Positions 55,601-64,000 of a stretch of DNA of 64,000 nucleotides are shown in pieces; within the stretch, counting starts at the first letter, position 1; each line of letters starts with the position of its first letter. The notes beneath the pieces were generated by a model. The model was not told where the DNA came from and did not search any database. It saw only the letters and a list, made by a program, of their open reading frames with translations. A program made the translations under genes and the position numbers. This DNA comes from Sporobolomyces roseus (taxonomy: Eukaryota; Basidiomycota; Microbotryomycetes; Sporidiobolales; Sporidiobolaceae): positions 992,001 to 1,056,000 of the forward strand of contig JADILM010000009.1 in NCBI GenBank assembly GCA_016617785.1. The letters are read 5' to 3'.

Positions 55601-56699
55601 ATGCCCCATCAACTCACTCAAGCTCAGTCGGATCATCTTGCCACAGCACAGCGCGAAGCGGACAGCACATTACACGAGGAATACAGGAACGCTTTCGTCA
55701 AAGTCCACAAGCTACAGCAACTTTTGGAAGCCATCGTCAAGTTCTGTGTCAATCGAGGAGAAGAGAGCCGGAGTCTAGAAGCTTGGAAGAAAGCGTACAT
55801 CAAATTCATCGAAGGAACCAGTATGAGGGAGGTGGTGCTGAAAGGGTTTGAGGAGCACATTGGACTTGTTCGAGAGAGCGCTGGCAAAGGGAAGAGGGTA
55901 AGCAGACATCTCGCTTTTCTCAACTTTGCAGAGCTCACGCTTATTGATATCTGCCTCGATCCGTGTTTCAGCTGATCCGCTTGGGAAGGATCAAAGCAGA
56001 ATTTGCTCCGCAGCTTGACCTGCCTAGAGAAGCCGGTCTGAAGGAACGCTCGAACGACGCCCTTCTTTACACCCTGCAAGACACTGACTCACAATAACTT
56101 GTTGACTACAGAGTGTCGAAGACATCTGGTATCAAGAGATGTACTCTGTCCTTCTCTCTATCAGCGGCTTTATCGAAGTCCAGATGAAAGCGAAACGAGC
56201 GCCGTATGAAGGCGGACCTTTGACGGTGCTTCGTGACCCTTTGAGAAACTGGTTTAGCAAGATCAAAGACGATCTCTTCACTTCCAACGTGGAATTTGAG
56301 AATGTAAGGCCGGCGCGCAAATACTGGCTCAAACTCTATCACGAGATTCTAGTCCTCTTTCACCTCGTTCATTTGGGGGAACCGGTGACGTCCTTCCCTC
56401 TCTCTTCCTCTGGGCGAGAAGGACTAACGTTGCCAATCAATGTCCAACAGATCATAGTTGAAGGCCATGTAACCCCTCTCTTTGAACCGGACACAATACA
56501 GCATCGACTAAGCCGATGGACAGTTCGTTCAAATCCGCTTTCCCTCATTCTTCTGTCGATCTCTAGCTGATATGCTCTTGCCGAATCTACCTTACAGCCT
56601 CCCGCTTATCTCGATCAGCCCGAGAACCTCATCGCAATGGAATTTGGCAAATTCCATCCTGTCGCAAGGAGTCAGCTCGAATCTCTCGACAGGTTCTGA
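55601..56699 (+). CDS. Novel family member (I, A-type), 281 aa, five exons
   Basis: Exons 55601-55897, 55972-56075, 56114-56384, 56451-56522 and 56598-56699. It is a full-length homologue of the gene at 10175-11296, on the other strand. Blocks: MPHQLTQAQSDHLATAQREA, EAWKKAYIKFIEGTSM, GKGKR, RIKAEFAPQLDL, EDIWYQEMYSVLLSISGF, KYWLKLYHEILVLFHLVHLG, VEGHVTPLFEPDTIQHRLSR, W(T)PPAYLDQPENL, and GKFHPVARSQLESLDRF. Introns fall at equivalent places. The second is best explained by a GC donor (GCAAGA) in phase 2, where the 10 kb gene has GCAAGT in phase 0. The terminal ARSQLESLDRF resembles the EDRF end of the C-type genes. Function is unknown. Confidence 0.75.
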
Positions 56700-56957
56700 A
56701 CTCCGACGGATAGTAGCTCGTAGCTACTGAACACGGTCTCTCTGCAGCCGTCGCTCTTCTGTTCCTAGACGTTCTTTTCGATTTCGCAATTTATCTTTGT
56801 CAGCGCTTTCTCCTTCACAATCTGTCGTTTCGACATTGCGGTCTACTTCGCTAGCGTGAAGAGTAATCAAACGAGATACTGCATAAAGATTACTCTCGAC
56901 TTGTTCTACACTATCGCTACAAGTTGTCTCTCTTCCCCTTCCAGATTCGACTTTACC
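56700..56957. other. Convergent 3' spacer
   Basis: 258 bp between the converging ends of the family gene and the nucleoporin; probable 3' UTRs only. Confidence 0.4.
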
Positions 56958-59900
56958 TTATCTCCCCGGCATCTTCCTGATCGTTCTCCTCCTCGGTGTC
57001 GTCGTACCACTAGCAGTCCCTTCGTCACCTCCCGCACCTAAAGCTGTGAATCGTCGAAGTTCAAATCTTTCATCAGTCAGTAATCTTTCAACAATGATGA
57101 ACAAAGAGTGAGACTCACAGAACAGTCCGCCACCTGTAGGAGTCGAAGGAGCTTGCGCAGCTTGACCAAACGAGAAACCACCTCCATTCGAAGCTAATCC
57201 AGGAGTGACATTCCCGTTCGAAGGGGGAGAAGCGCCGAATGAGAACCCTCCTGGGCTAGGTTGCGCTGGAGCGGATTGACCGAATGAGAAAGAGTTCGTT
57301 GGTGAGACTGGATTTGAAGAGGCTGGTGTTGAGGAACCGAAGGAGAATCCGTTAGCTGCCGTCGAGGGGGGTTGTCCAAAGAACGAAGGAGCTGGAACGT
57401 TCTTCTTTGATTCAGTAGATGTAGAGCCGAATGAGAATCCTCCTGATGGTGCTGCTGCTGGGGCCTCGAGTTTCTTCTCAACTGGAGGAGCTGATACGAA
57501 GGAGAAACCTAATGATTTGGGTTCTTCCTTCTTTGCTTGTTCGTCTGGTTTAGGCGCGGAGCCGAAAGAGAAGGAAGCTGACGGTGTCGACGTAGCGAGA
57601 GGAGCTGCGGGAGTAGAGGTGGAAGGAGGAGGAGCACCGAATGAGAATCCTCCCGATTTAGGTGCCTCTTGTTTCTTCTCTTCGGTTGACGATGAAGGAG
57701 TTGCGCCGAAAGAGAACGAAGATGACGATGTCGAGGGCGCAGGTGGAGGAGGGACAGAGGAAGTAGAACCGAAAGAGAACGAGGGTTTTGATGGTTCTTC
57801 TTTCTTTTCGGTCGAAGGAGCCGTACCGAATGAGAGCGAAGGGGCAGAGGGCTTCGGGGCTTCAACCTTCTTTTCGCTCGTTGTCGTCGGGGCCGAGCCG
57901 AAACTGAACGAAGAGGTGGGTTTTGCTGCTTCGACAGGTTTCGAAACTGTTGTCGAAGGGGCAGCGCCGAATGAGAATCCTCCAGAAGGCTTTGTCGGTT
58001 CCGCTACCGGTGCTTTTGCCGTCTCGACTGTTTGAGTTTGAGGCGCGGTAGGCTTCGGATCGTATTCAGCCAATTTAATCTTTTTCAACCCTTTTTCTTC
58101 CGCCTCGTTTTCTTGTTCCTCTTCTTTCTGTAACAATTTCGCTCGAGCCCGTTCAGCGATCGACCACGCCCGTCGAGCGGGACTTTGAATCCCTTGAGTC
58201 GAGGGTAATCGCAGACGACCTCCTTTCGAGAGAGCAGAGAGGGAACCGTAGGAACCTGAAGAGGAGAGACCTTTCGGTGATGACGGGAGAAGGGAAGAGA
58301 GGGAAGAAGTCGAAGAGGATGAAGGGAGTAGTCGGGAGGATAAGGAGGAGTGGGTTCGGAGAGGCGAGTTTGTCCCTTTCGTATAGTACAATCCTTGTTC
58401 TTTCGGTGGACGAGGCTGGGAATCAGGTGGTACTGTCAGCTCTCACACGTCAGAGGTTGATAAGAGTAACTCCGAACTCACGATAGCAGTAGCATCCTCC
58501 ATCGATTGATCACCTTTCGATTCCTCCTGTCTCAGTCTCTCCTTTTCCCGCTCCTCTTCCTCATAGCTCACTTGCCATGCGAGCTTTCGTTGCTCAAACA
58601 ACGCTCGATACTCTTCTTGTGTAACCCATCGCTCGACGACAACCTGAGGAGAATCGAATCAGATCAGCACTATAAGTCGGCGAATCTATAGAAAGTGAGA
58701 AGCATACCTCGTGCATTTCCTTAGTATCAGGATGTCTAACATCCTTCGGCAATTTGTATTTCCTCCTCTTCTCCCTACACTCGACCAACCGTCTCTGAAC
58801 CAATCCATCTTCCCCCTTCTCTCCCTTCTCAACATCCGGTTCATCCAATCGATAGTAATCCCCCTCGTGATTCTGCCACACTTCTCCAACTTTCCTCTCT
58901 TTCTCTTCTTGTCCTCCGATAGAATTCGATTTAGTGAATCTAGGTTTCGATAATGCTTGTTTCGATTTTCGAGCGGATTGAGCGGATCGAGAGGAAAGGC
59001 GTTTCTTCGGTGTCGATTGGGAAGGGGCGGAAGCGGCAGTCTGGAAGCGTTTCTTTGCTGCGGCAGAGGGTGGTGGTGGAGGAGAGAGGAGATCATCATC
59101 ACCCATTAAATCCTCATCCTCCGATCCTTCCCTCTTCATTTTCTCCCTAAATCGTTTCGCAACCACTTTCTTCACCGGTCTCTTCTCTTCCTCGACTTTC
59201 GATTGTTCTTCCCCCTCAGCCCCCGATTCTACTTCACTATCCGCGTTTCTCTCCCTCTTCTGTCCCTCCTCCTGATCCGATTCGCCCCATCCATCATTCG
59301 AAACTTGATCGATCCCTCTCTTATCCCTAATCGAACCCGTTCCAATCGTTTGTTTCTTCGCTTTCTTCTTACTCCTAGATTTCCTCTCCTGACTCTCTCC
59401 ATCCGAAACTTGAGGTGATTCCCTCGAAGGTCTCTTCTTCCCCTTCCCTACCTCCTCCTCCTCCAATTCCTCCTCCCTCATTTCCTCATCATCATCATCA
59501 TCATCGAGTTCAATCAAAGAATCATTCGTTTCTTCTCGACGAGTTCTTTTCCTCTCCTCGAATTCCTCTTGACTATCCTCTTCTTCATGTCTCTTAATCC
59601 CCCTCTTTCCCCTCTCCTCATCCTCGTTCCTATCAATCTCCATTAAATCCCTCACCTCTTCGTCCTCGCTATGAAACGGATCAAATTTCCCTCTCTTCTC
59701 CCCATGTTCCTCCTCCTCTTCCTCCTCATCTCCCAATCCTCTCTTCCTACTCTGCTGTGATTGATCAGGTACAGTCGATTGTCTCAACGAAGATGCAGGT
59801 CTTTGGGATTGAGGTTGAGGTGTAAAAGATGGTCTCAAAGGTGATTCAGATCTGAATGAACCTCTACGCTCCCTCATTTCTGGCGCACCATTAAATGAAT

Positions 59901-60342
59901 TCCTTTGTTGTAATTGATGGGGTTGAGGAGTGGAGCGGGTGGAAGTACGGGGAGTGGAGTTGAGGGACGAGGAAGAAGGTTTTCGAGGGAGTGGTTGACG
60001 GGGAGTTCGGGAGGATGATGGGTTCGTTTGTTGTGCTGTTAAACGTTTCCTAGCACTGTATAGAGAGAGTTAGTTCGTTGACAAGTGAAGAGAAGAGTGT
60101 GATGAAACTAAGTAGGTCATCACAAACTCCAACTCTTCTCTATGGGCTAGAGAGGGGCAGACTTACCTTCTAGCTACTTTTTTTTCTTTCCCTTGTCCAA
60201 ATTTGAACCATACTGCAACGATAGCGATCAAGTAGAAATACCAGGGGATTTTGGAAAGAATCCACCAAGACCAACTGCCGAGGGTTGCTTTTGGTGCTGT
60301 TGGGGGAACTCGAGAAGAGATCTGCTCAATCTTGGACGACAT
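56958..60342 (-). CDS. Membrane-anchored FSFG nucleoporin (POM121-like architecture)
   Basis: The first exon, from the ATG at 60342, reads MSSKIEQISSRVPPTAPKAT and one hydrophobic helix, WYFYLIAIVAVWFKFGQG, then KEKKVARR. A canonical 108-nt intron (GTAAGTCT...CTATACAG) joins it to SARKRLTAQQTNPSSSRTP. A long Asp/Glu/Lys/Arg-rich region with likely nuclear signals follows (RKRGLGDEEEEEEEHGEKRG, KKVVAKRFREKMKREG), then GDYYRLDEPDVEKGE, RRLVECREKRRKYKLPKDV, ERWVTQEEYRALFEQRKLAW and ARRAWSIAERARAKLL. The C-terminal half has about twelve FxFG repeats separated by Ser/Thr/Pro/Lys spacers. The end, GTTTPRRRTIRKMPGR, is basic. FxFG repeats bind karyopherins at the nuclear pore. If the first intron is not spliced, a TAA directly follows KKVARR and the exon would encode a separate small tail-anchored protein. 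Confidence 0.82.
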
Positions 60343-61011
60343 TTGAGGGCGGAGGGGGAAGTCGCGAGGTGATGGGAGAAGGAGAGAGAATTTCGCAGAG
60401 AGGAGCGACTGCATTTTCGCTAATGTTTAATTGTTGCGCAAAGTCGCAACGCAAGTAGCGTGCAGCTGCAGGGAGGAGGAGCTCCAAAACAGCAAGAGAC
60501 GAACGAAGAGACCGTGTTCTCCGAGGAGAAAAGAACAAATGTCCGGCTTTCTTCGCTTCGAACATCTCCCGGCCTCGGCTCGCTCCCTAGCGACGTTACT
60601 CGACGGTCCCCTCACCTGGCTCGAAGAAGCAGTTCAGAATGAAAGCGAAAAAATAAATCGGTTCGCTTTGATTGGTTTCCGAGGAAAAGTAGAACCAACA
60701 AACTTCCCTTCCCCGATCCTTCTTCGCTCTCCTCCACATCGCTTCGACTCTTACAGCTCCTCGCTGACCTCCCCTCGCACTCGCTCAAGCTTTCCACACT
60801 TCTAACCGATTCGCCGTCTCTTCGCGGTTCCCGATCTCAAATCGCCTCTTCCCTCTTTCGATCATGTAAGTCCGCCTCTCCTCTCCATATCTCCCACCCT
60901 CGCTAAACCCTTTCAAGTGAATTTAGGCTCTCTACACTCCCACCTGATCACCCCCCAATCCCTACTACCTCAACCGCACAATTCCCAACCCGACCTCCTC
61001 CAGCATGTCCC
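60343..61011. promoter_or_regulatory. Divergent promoter region (nucleoporin / HEM3)
   Basis: About 670 bp between divergent starts. It holds both promoters and probably a 5' UTR intron of HEM3. Open frames here (for example near 60540-60800) lack domains. An upstream in-frame ATG at 60414 could extend the nucleoporin by 24 residues. Confidence 0.45.
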
Positions 61012-62909
61012 ATGTCACAACTCGCACAAACTCGACCCAACTCTCCAAATGCGAAACATCCTTATGCGGGTGAAGTGTTCACTTTGGGAACTAGGAACTC
61101 GAAATTAGCTATGGTAACTTCTTCTCTCTCTCTCTTTCGATCGAGATGAGTGGAACAAGAATCGAATGCTGATCAATGTTATCGAGGAGGGATAATAGGT
61201 TCAAACAGAGACGGTCAGGAGGGAACTGCAGGAGAAATGGCCAGGTTGCGAAATTCGGATTTTGGGAATGGTTAGTTTCTCTTCTCTTCCTCTTCCTTTT
61301 CTCCCTCGAAGTCTCAAAATGCTGATTGACAAAGTATACGTTGAATTTAGACTACTTTGGGAGATAACGTTCAAACTCAACCTCTTTACACTTTCGGTGG
61401 AAAAGGTTAGTTTCACTGTTCCTCTTTCCTCCTCCTCAACTCGCAAGCTAATCCCCATCCACGAATGTCAGCACTCTGGACGAAAGAGTTAGAAGTAGCA
61501 TTACTCGAATCTCAAGTAGACGCGATCGTTCATTGCCTCAAAGACGTCCCTACCGAATTTCCACCAGGATGTCAATTAGGAGCAGTACTCGAACGTGAAG
61601 ACCCCCTAGATGCACTAGTAGTCAAAGAAGGGTTAGGGTATACCAGTTTAGAAGAGATGCCTGAAGGTGCAGTGATTGGTACAAGTAGCGTTAGGAGGGT
61701 CGCTCAGTTGAGGAGGAAATTCCCTGGTTTGAAATTCGCTGATGTCGTGCGTTTTTCATTCTTTCACTATCTCTCCATACTTTTGGGAGACTGATAGGGT
61801 TAGAATCGGAATCGCACAGCGAGGTAATTTGGGAACGAGATTAAGAAAACTCGATGATCCTACTTCTTCTTACCACGCTTTGATCCTAGCATCTGCTGGT
61901 CTCCTTCGTCTCTCCCTTGGACACCGTATTACCGCTCCTATCGGTCCTCCCATCCTCTACCCTTCGGTGGGTCAAGGAGCGCTCGCCATCGAAATCCGAG
62001 AAGGAGATGACAGATCACAAGAAATTATTGGATCGTTGGAATGTTGGAAAACGAGTTGGATGACTAGAGCAGAGAGAATGATGTTGAAAGTGTTGGAGGG
62101 TGGATGTTCAGTTCCTGTTGGATGCGAGACTCGGTTGACTCAAGTTTGGGTCAAAGGTGGTGAAGGGGACAAAGAGAATCGAGTGAATGGAACTGTTACT
62201 CCTCAAGTACATCAAAGAGTACCGAAATCGACTACGAATGGAGGAGGAGGTTACTTTTCAATTCCGAATATTAATGGGATCACGAAAGAAGATAATCGTT
62301 TGATCATTCCTAGTCCTCATTTATGCCCTCATCACGATACTCAAGGATCTTTACATCATGCGACGTTGCATTTGACGGGAACGATTACGAGTTTGAGTGG
62401 AACTTCGGCGGTGATTTCGACGATTTCGAGAAAAGTTCATTCGGTGGAAGATTGTGAGGCTTTGGGAAGGGACGTTGCGTTGGAATTGATCGAAGGTGGA
62501 GGGAAGGAGATCTTGACTGAATTAGGGAGACACGTCAAGGGTAAGCTTGCACTTTGTTTCTCTCTTCGTCTTTTCGTTTCTTGACTGACTCAATTATTCT
62601 TGTCGAGTGCTTGTAGAAGTGGGAGGTGACGAGTTAGACGGACGACCTATTCCCACTTCAGTTCCGAACCCTACATCACCCATTTCGATTCCAGTACATC
62701 CAGCAGATCACATGATGGCGACCGACAAAGTCATCGAAGAGCTACATCTCGAACCCTCAAACGGTGGTCTCTCCCCTCCTGCTTCAAACGGTATCAACGG
62801 TCACTCTCATTCGAATGGGAGTTTGTCAAAGAGTCCAAAGAGTCCGAGGAGTGGAACCAAGGTGTTTAGGGCGGGAGGAGAGAAATGCTTGAGACCTGAG
62901 GGATGGTAG
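61012..62909 (+). CDS. HEM3: Porphobilinogen deaminase (hydroxymethylbilane synthase)
   Basis: Condenses four porphobilinogens to hydroxymethylbilane in cytosolic heme synthesis. Start MSQLAQTRPNSPNAKHPYAG, then VFTLGTRNSKLAMVQTE, MTTLGDNVQTQPLYTFGGKA, VDAIVHCLKDVPTEFPPGC, EREDPLDALVVKEG, GTSSVRRVAQLRRKFPG, RGNLGTRLRKLDDPTSSYHA, LILASAGLLRLSLGHRITAP and YPSVGQGALAIEIREGD. The cofactor cysteine lies in LEGGCSVPVGC. Domain 3 carries an insertion of about 60 residues (including VNGTVTPQVHQRVPKS and a His-rich SPHLCPHHDTQGSLHHATLH). A roughly 90-residue Ser/Pro/Asn-rich tail ending GGEKCLRPEGW follows the usual end. Seven or so exons. All catalytic motifs look intact. Confidence 0.93.
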
Positions 62910-63298
62910 GAGCTTAGCAGTTGTAGAGGAGAAGGGGAGATGTAGAGATGTAGTCTTGAGATATATTGTATGAGATTGATTTGACTGGAAGATACAGATT
63001 CAACTAAAATTGTTTTCATAGCACGATCATGTTCTAGCAACGAAGCACACCTTTCTCATAGCGAGCGTTTCTTCGAGTTGGGTACTCGCGAGGAGACGTC
63101 GACTTGCGAGGGAGAGAGCGATACGAGCGAAATGGAACGAATTTGAAGTTGCGAAAAGGAAGATGCAAGTTGCGAAGAACGACAAGGCAATACAAGAGAT
63201 CTACAACAAGCTCTTCAATGTCTATCCATCTACTTCCCCCCTGAAGCACACTACCACTCCTGACTCTCCTCCCCTCCCTCAGCCTACGATACCCAGAT
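62910..63298. other. Convergent 3' spacer
   Basis: 389 bp between the HEM3 stop and the stop of the right-edge minus-strand gene; no gene is supported. Confidence 0.4.
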
Positions 63299-64000
63299 CT
63301 ATTGTTTCCAAAACAACAAAGGATGTTTCTGATCCCTACTCGACTTTTCCTCCTTGGTCAAACTCTGTCTCCTAATCTTGTAGACGTTCGCGAAACTAGG
63401 TCGTTTCGGTAAACCCCTCAACGCATCTCTCTGCTTGAAACTCAACCTCCTTCCTTCTTCTCGTTCTTCGAGGTCGACATCGAGATCTTCAGAGGGATGA
63501 GACGAAAGTTGAGAACGAGATGGGAAAGGATTGTTCTCGAGTGGTGAGAGACGGGAAGGACGAGGGGTGTGAATGTTGGTCGAAGGTGAGTGAGAAGGAG
63601 AAGTCGGTGCGGGTCGATGAGAGTACAAATCGGGTTTCCCTCCAAACACTTCATCCGATCTCTCATACTCCCTTTCTCCCTCCTGCGCCTCGTCGTATCC
63701 AAGTTCCCTCTCTCTAGCTTTCCAATTCTCTTCTTTCCTTCTCCTCCTCTCTTCTTCTGCCTCATCCAACTCTCCTTCCAACAACCATTCCATCCTAGTC
63801 CAACCCCTAACCTCTTTCCCACCATACCATCTCCTTTTCCCTACCTCTTTCTCCCTCTCGCCCTCATCCAATGCCCCTCCGAACACTCCCCTCTCCTCCA
63901 ACAACCTCACATTCCCTTCTGCTCGTTCCCTATCAATTCTAATACTCTCCCCAATAGCCCTCACTAATTCTTTAATCTTTTCCCCTGCTCCTCCTCCAAC
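63299..64000 (-). CDS. Partial hypothetical charged protein, 5' end outside the window
   Basis: One uninterrupted minus-strand frame from the right edge to a TAG at 63299-63301, about 230 residues. It begins inside the protein (GGGAGEKIKELVRAIGESIR), continues through a charged coiled region (RIDRERAEGNVRLLEERGVF, RGWTRMEWLLEGELDEAEEE), a Ser/Pro linker (HRPAPTSPSHSPSTNIHTPR), and a basic end (SFKQRDALRGLPKRPSFANV, then YKIRRQSL). Because the frame is open to the edge the gene is certainly truncated by the window. I do not recognise the domain. Confidence 0.6.
   Translation of the reverse strand, partial: VGGGAGEKIKELVRAIGESIRIDRERAEGNVRLLEERGVFGGALDEGEREKEVGKRRWYGGKEVRGWTRMEWLLEGELDEAEEERRRRKEENWKARERELGYDEAQEGEREYERSDEVFGGKPDLYSHRPAPTSPSHSPSTNIHTPRPSRLSPLENNPFPSRSQLSSHPSEDLDVDLEEREEGRRLSFKQRDALRGLPKRPSFANVYKIRRQSLTKEEKSSRDQKHPLLFWKQ

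Noticed and set aside
10175..56699. The family as a transposable element
   Set aside because: No transposase, integrase or reverse transcriptase motif, no terminal repeats, and copies keep their introns. Duplication of cellular genes fits better, although domestication of an old element cannot be excluded.
57509..58035. Two open frames antiparallel or shifted to the FSFG repeats
   Set aside because: They exist only because the FSFG repeat DNA is open in several frames; the FxFG frame has the functional motif.

Overview
The window reads as nuclear DNA of a basidiomycete fungus, most likely an early-diverging, intron-rich lineage such as Pucciniomycotina (the lineage is an inference). Genes are packed a few hundred bases apart. 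Nearly all carry several short introns (about 45-110 nt) with GTGAG/GTAAG donors and CAG/TAG acceptors. The recognisable proteins are eukaryotic: CAND1, Elp1, Rgp1, Gid1/Vid30, an FSFG nucleoporin, complex I NDUFB2 and porphobilinogen deaminase. I see no rRNA, convincing tRNA, CRISPR array, reverse transcriptase, transposase, LTR or terminal inverted repeat. Gene models were spliced by hand; every model of the novel family keeps one open frame across all its introns.

Layout. 0.1-9.5 kb, minus strand: extended SDR reductase, a large Ser/Gln/Gly-rich protein with a Bni4-like tail, and a CDKN3-like dual-specificity phosphatase. 10.2-15.9 kb: island 1, four novel-family genes (minus) and one small plus-strand gene. 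16.4-25.6 kb: secreted GGNHFR-type protein (minus), Rgp1 and a gelsolin-like actin-binding protein (plus). 25.8-27.2 kb: island 2, one novel-family gene. 27.6-31.3 kb: Gid1 (minus) and a GNAT acetyltransferase (plus). 31.8-35.9 kb: island 3, three novel-family genes in tandem. 36.2-43.0 kb: CAND1 (minus) and a membrane-anchored aldose 1-epimerase (plus). 43.3-47.0 kb: island 4, three novel-family genes. 47.2-52.8 kb: Elp1 (minus) and NDUFB2 (plus). 53.5-56.7 kb: island 5, two novel-family genes. 57.0-64.0 kb: POM121-like FG nucleoporin (minus), HEM3 (plus), and a partial gene at the right edge.

Main result. Thirteen genes in five islands between housekeeping genes form a fast-diverging family that I cannot match to any known domain. 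Eleven share a C-terminal signature of the form S-[IL]-[GSN]-[HY]-R-x(4)-[YH], often followed by D/K/R-R-x-x-W and a terminal R-[RF]-F. Many also carry an upstream aromatic module (WYxY...FFR). The other two (10.2 and 55.6 kb) are full-length homologues of each other, with the same five-exon layout and a weaker version of the ending. By my reconstruction 38 of 42 introns in the family are phase 0 and four use GC-AG splice sites. One member has a consensus PCNA-binding motif. Function is unknown.

The housekeeping genes cover unrelated routine roles: Ric1-Rgp1 GEF trafficking, GID/CTLH ubiquitin ligase, cullin-RING regulation, tRNA wobble modification, heme synthesis, respiration and nuclear transport. 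They are mostly arranged as divergent pairs over short shared promoters.
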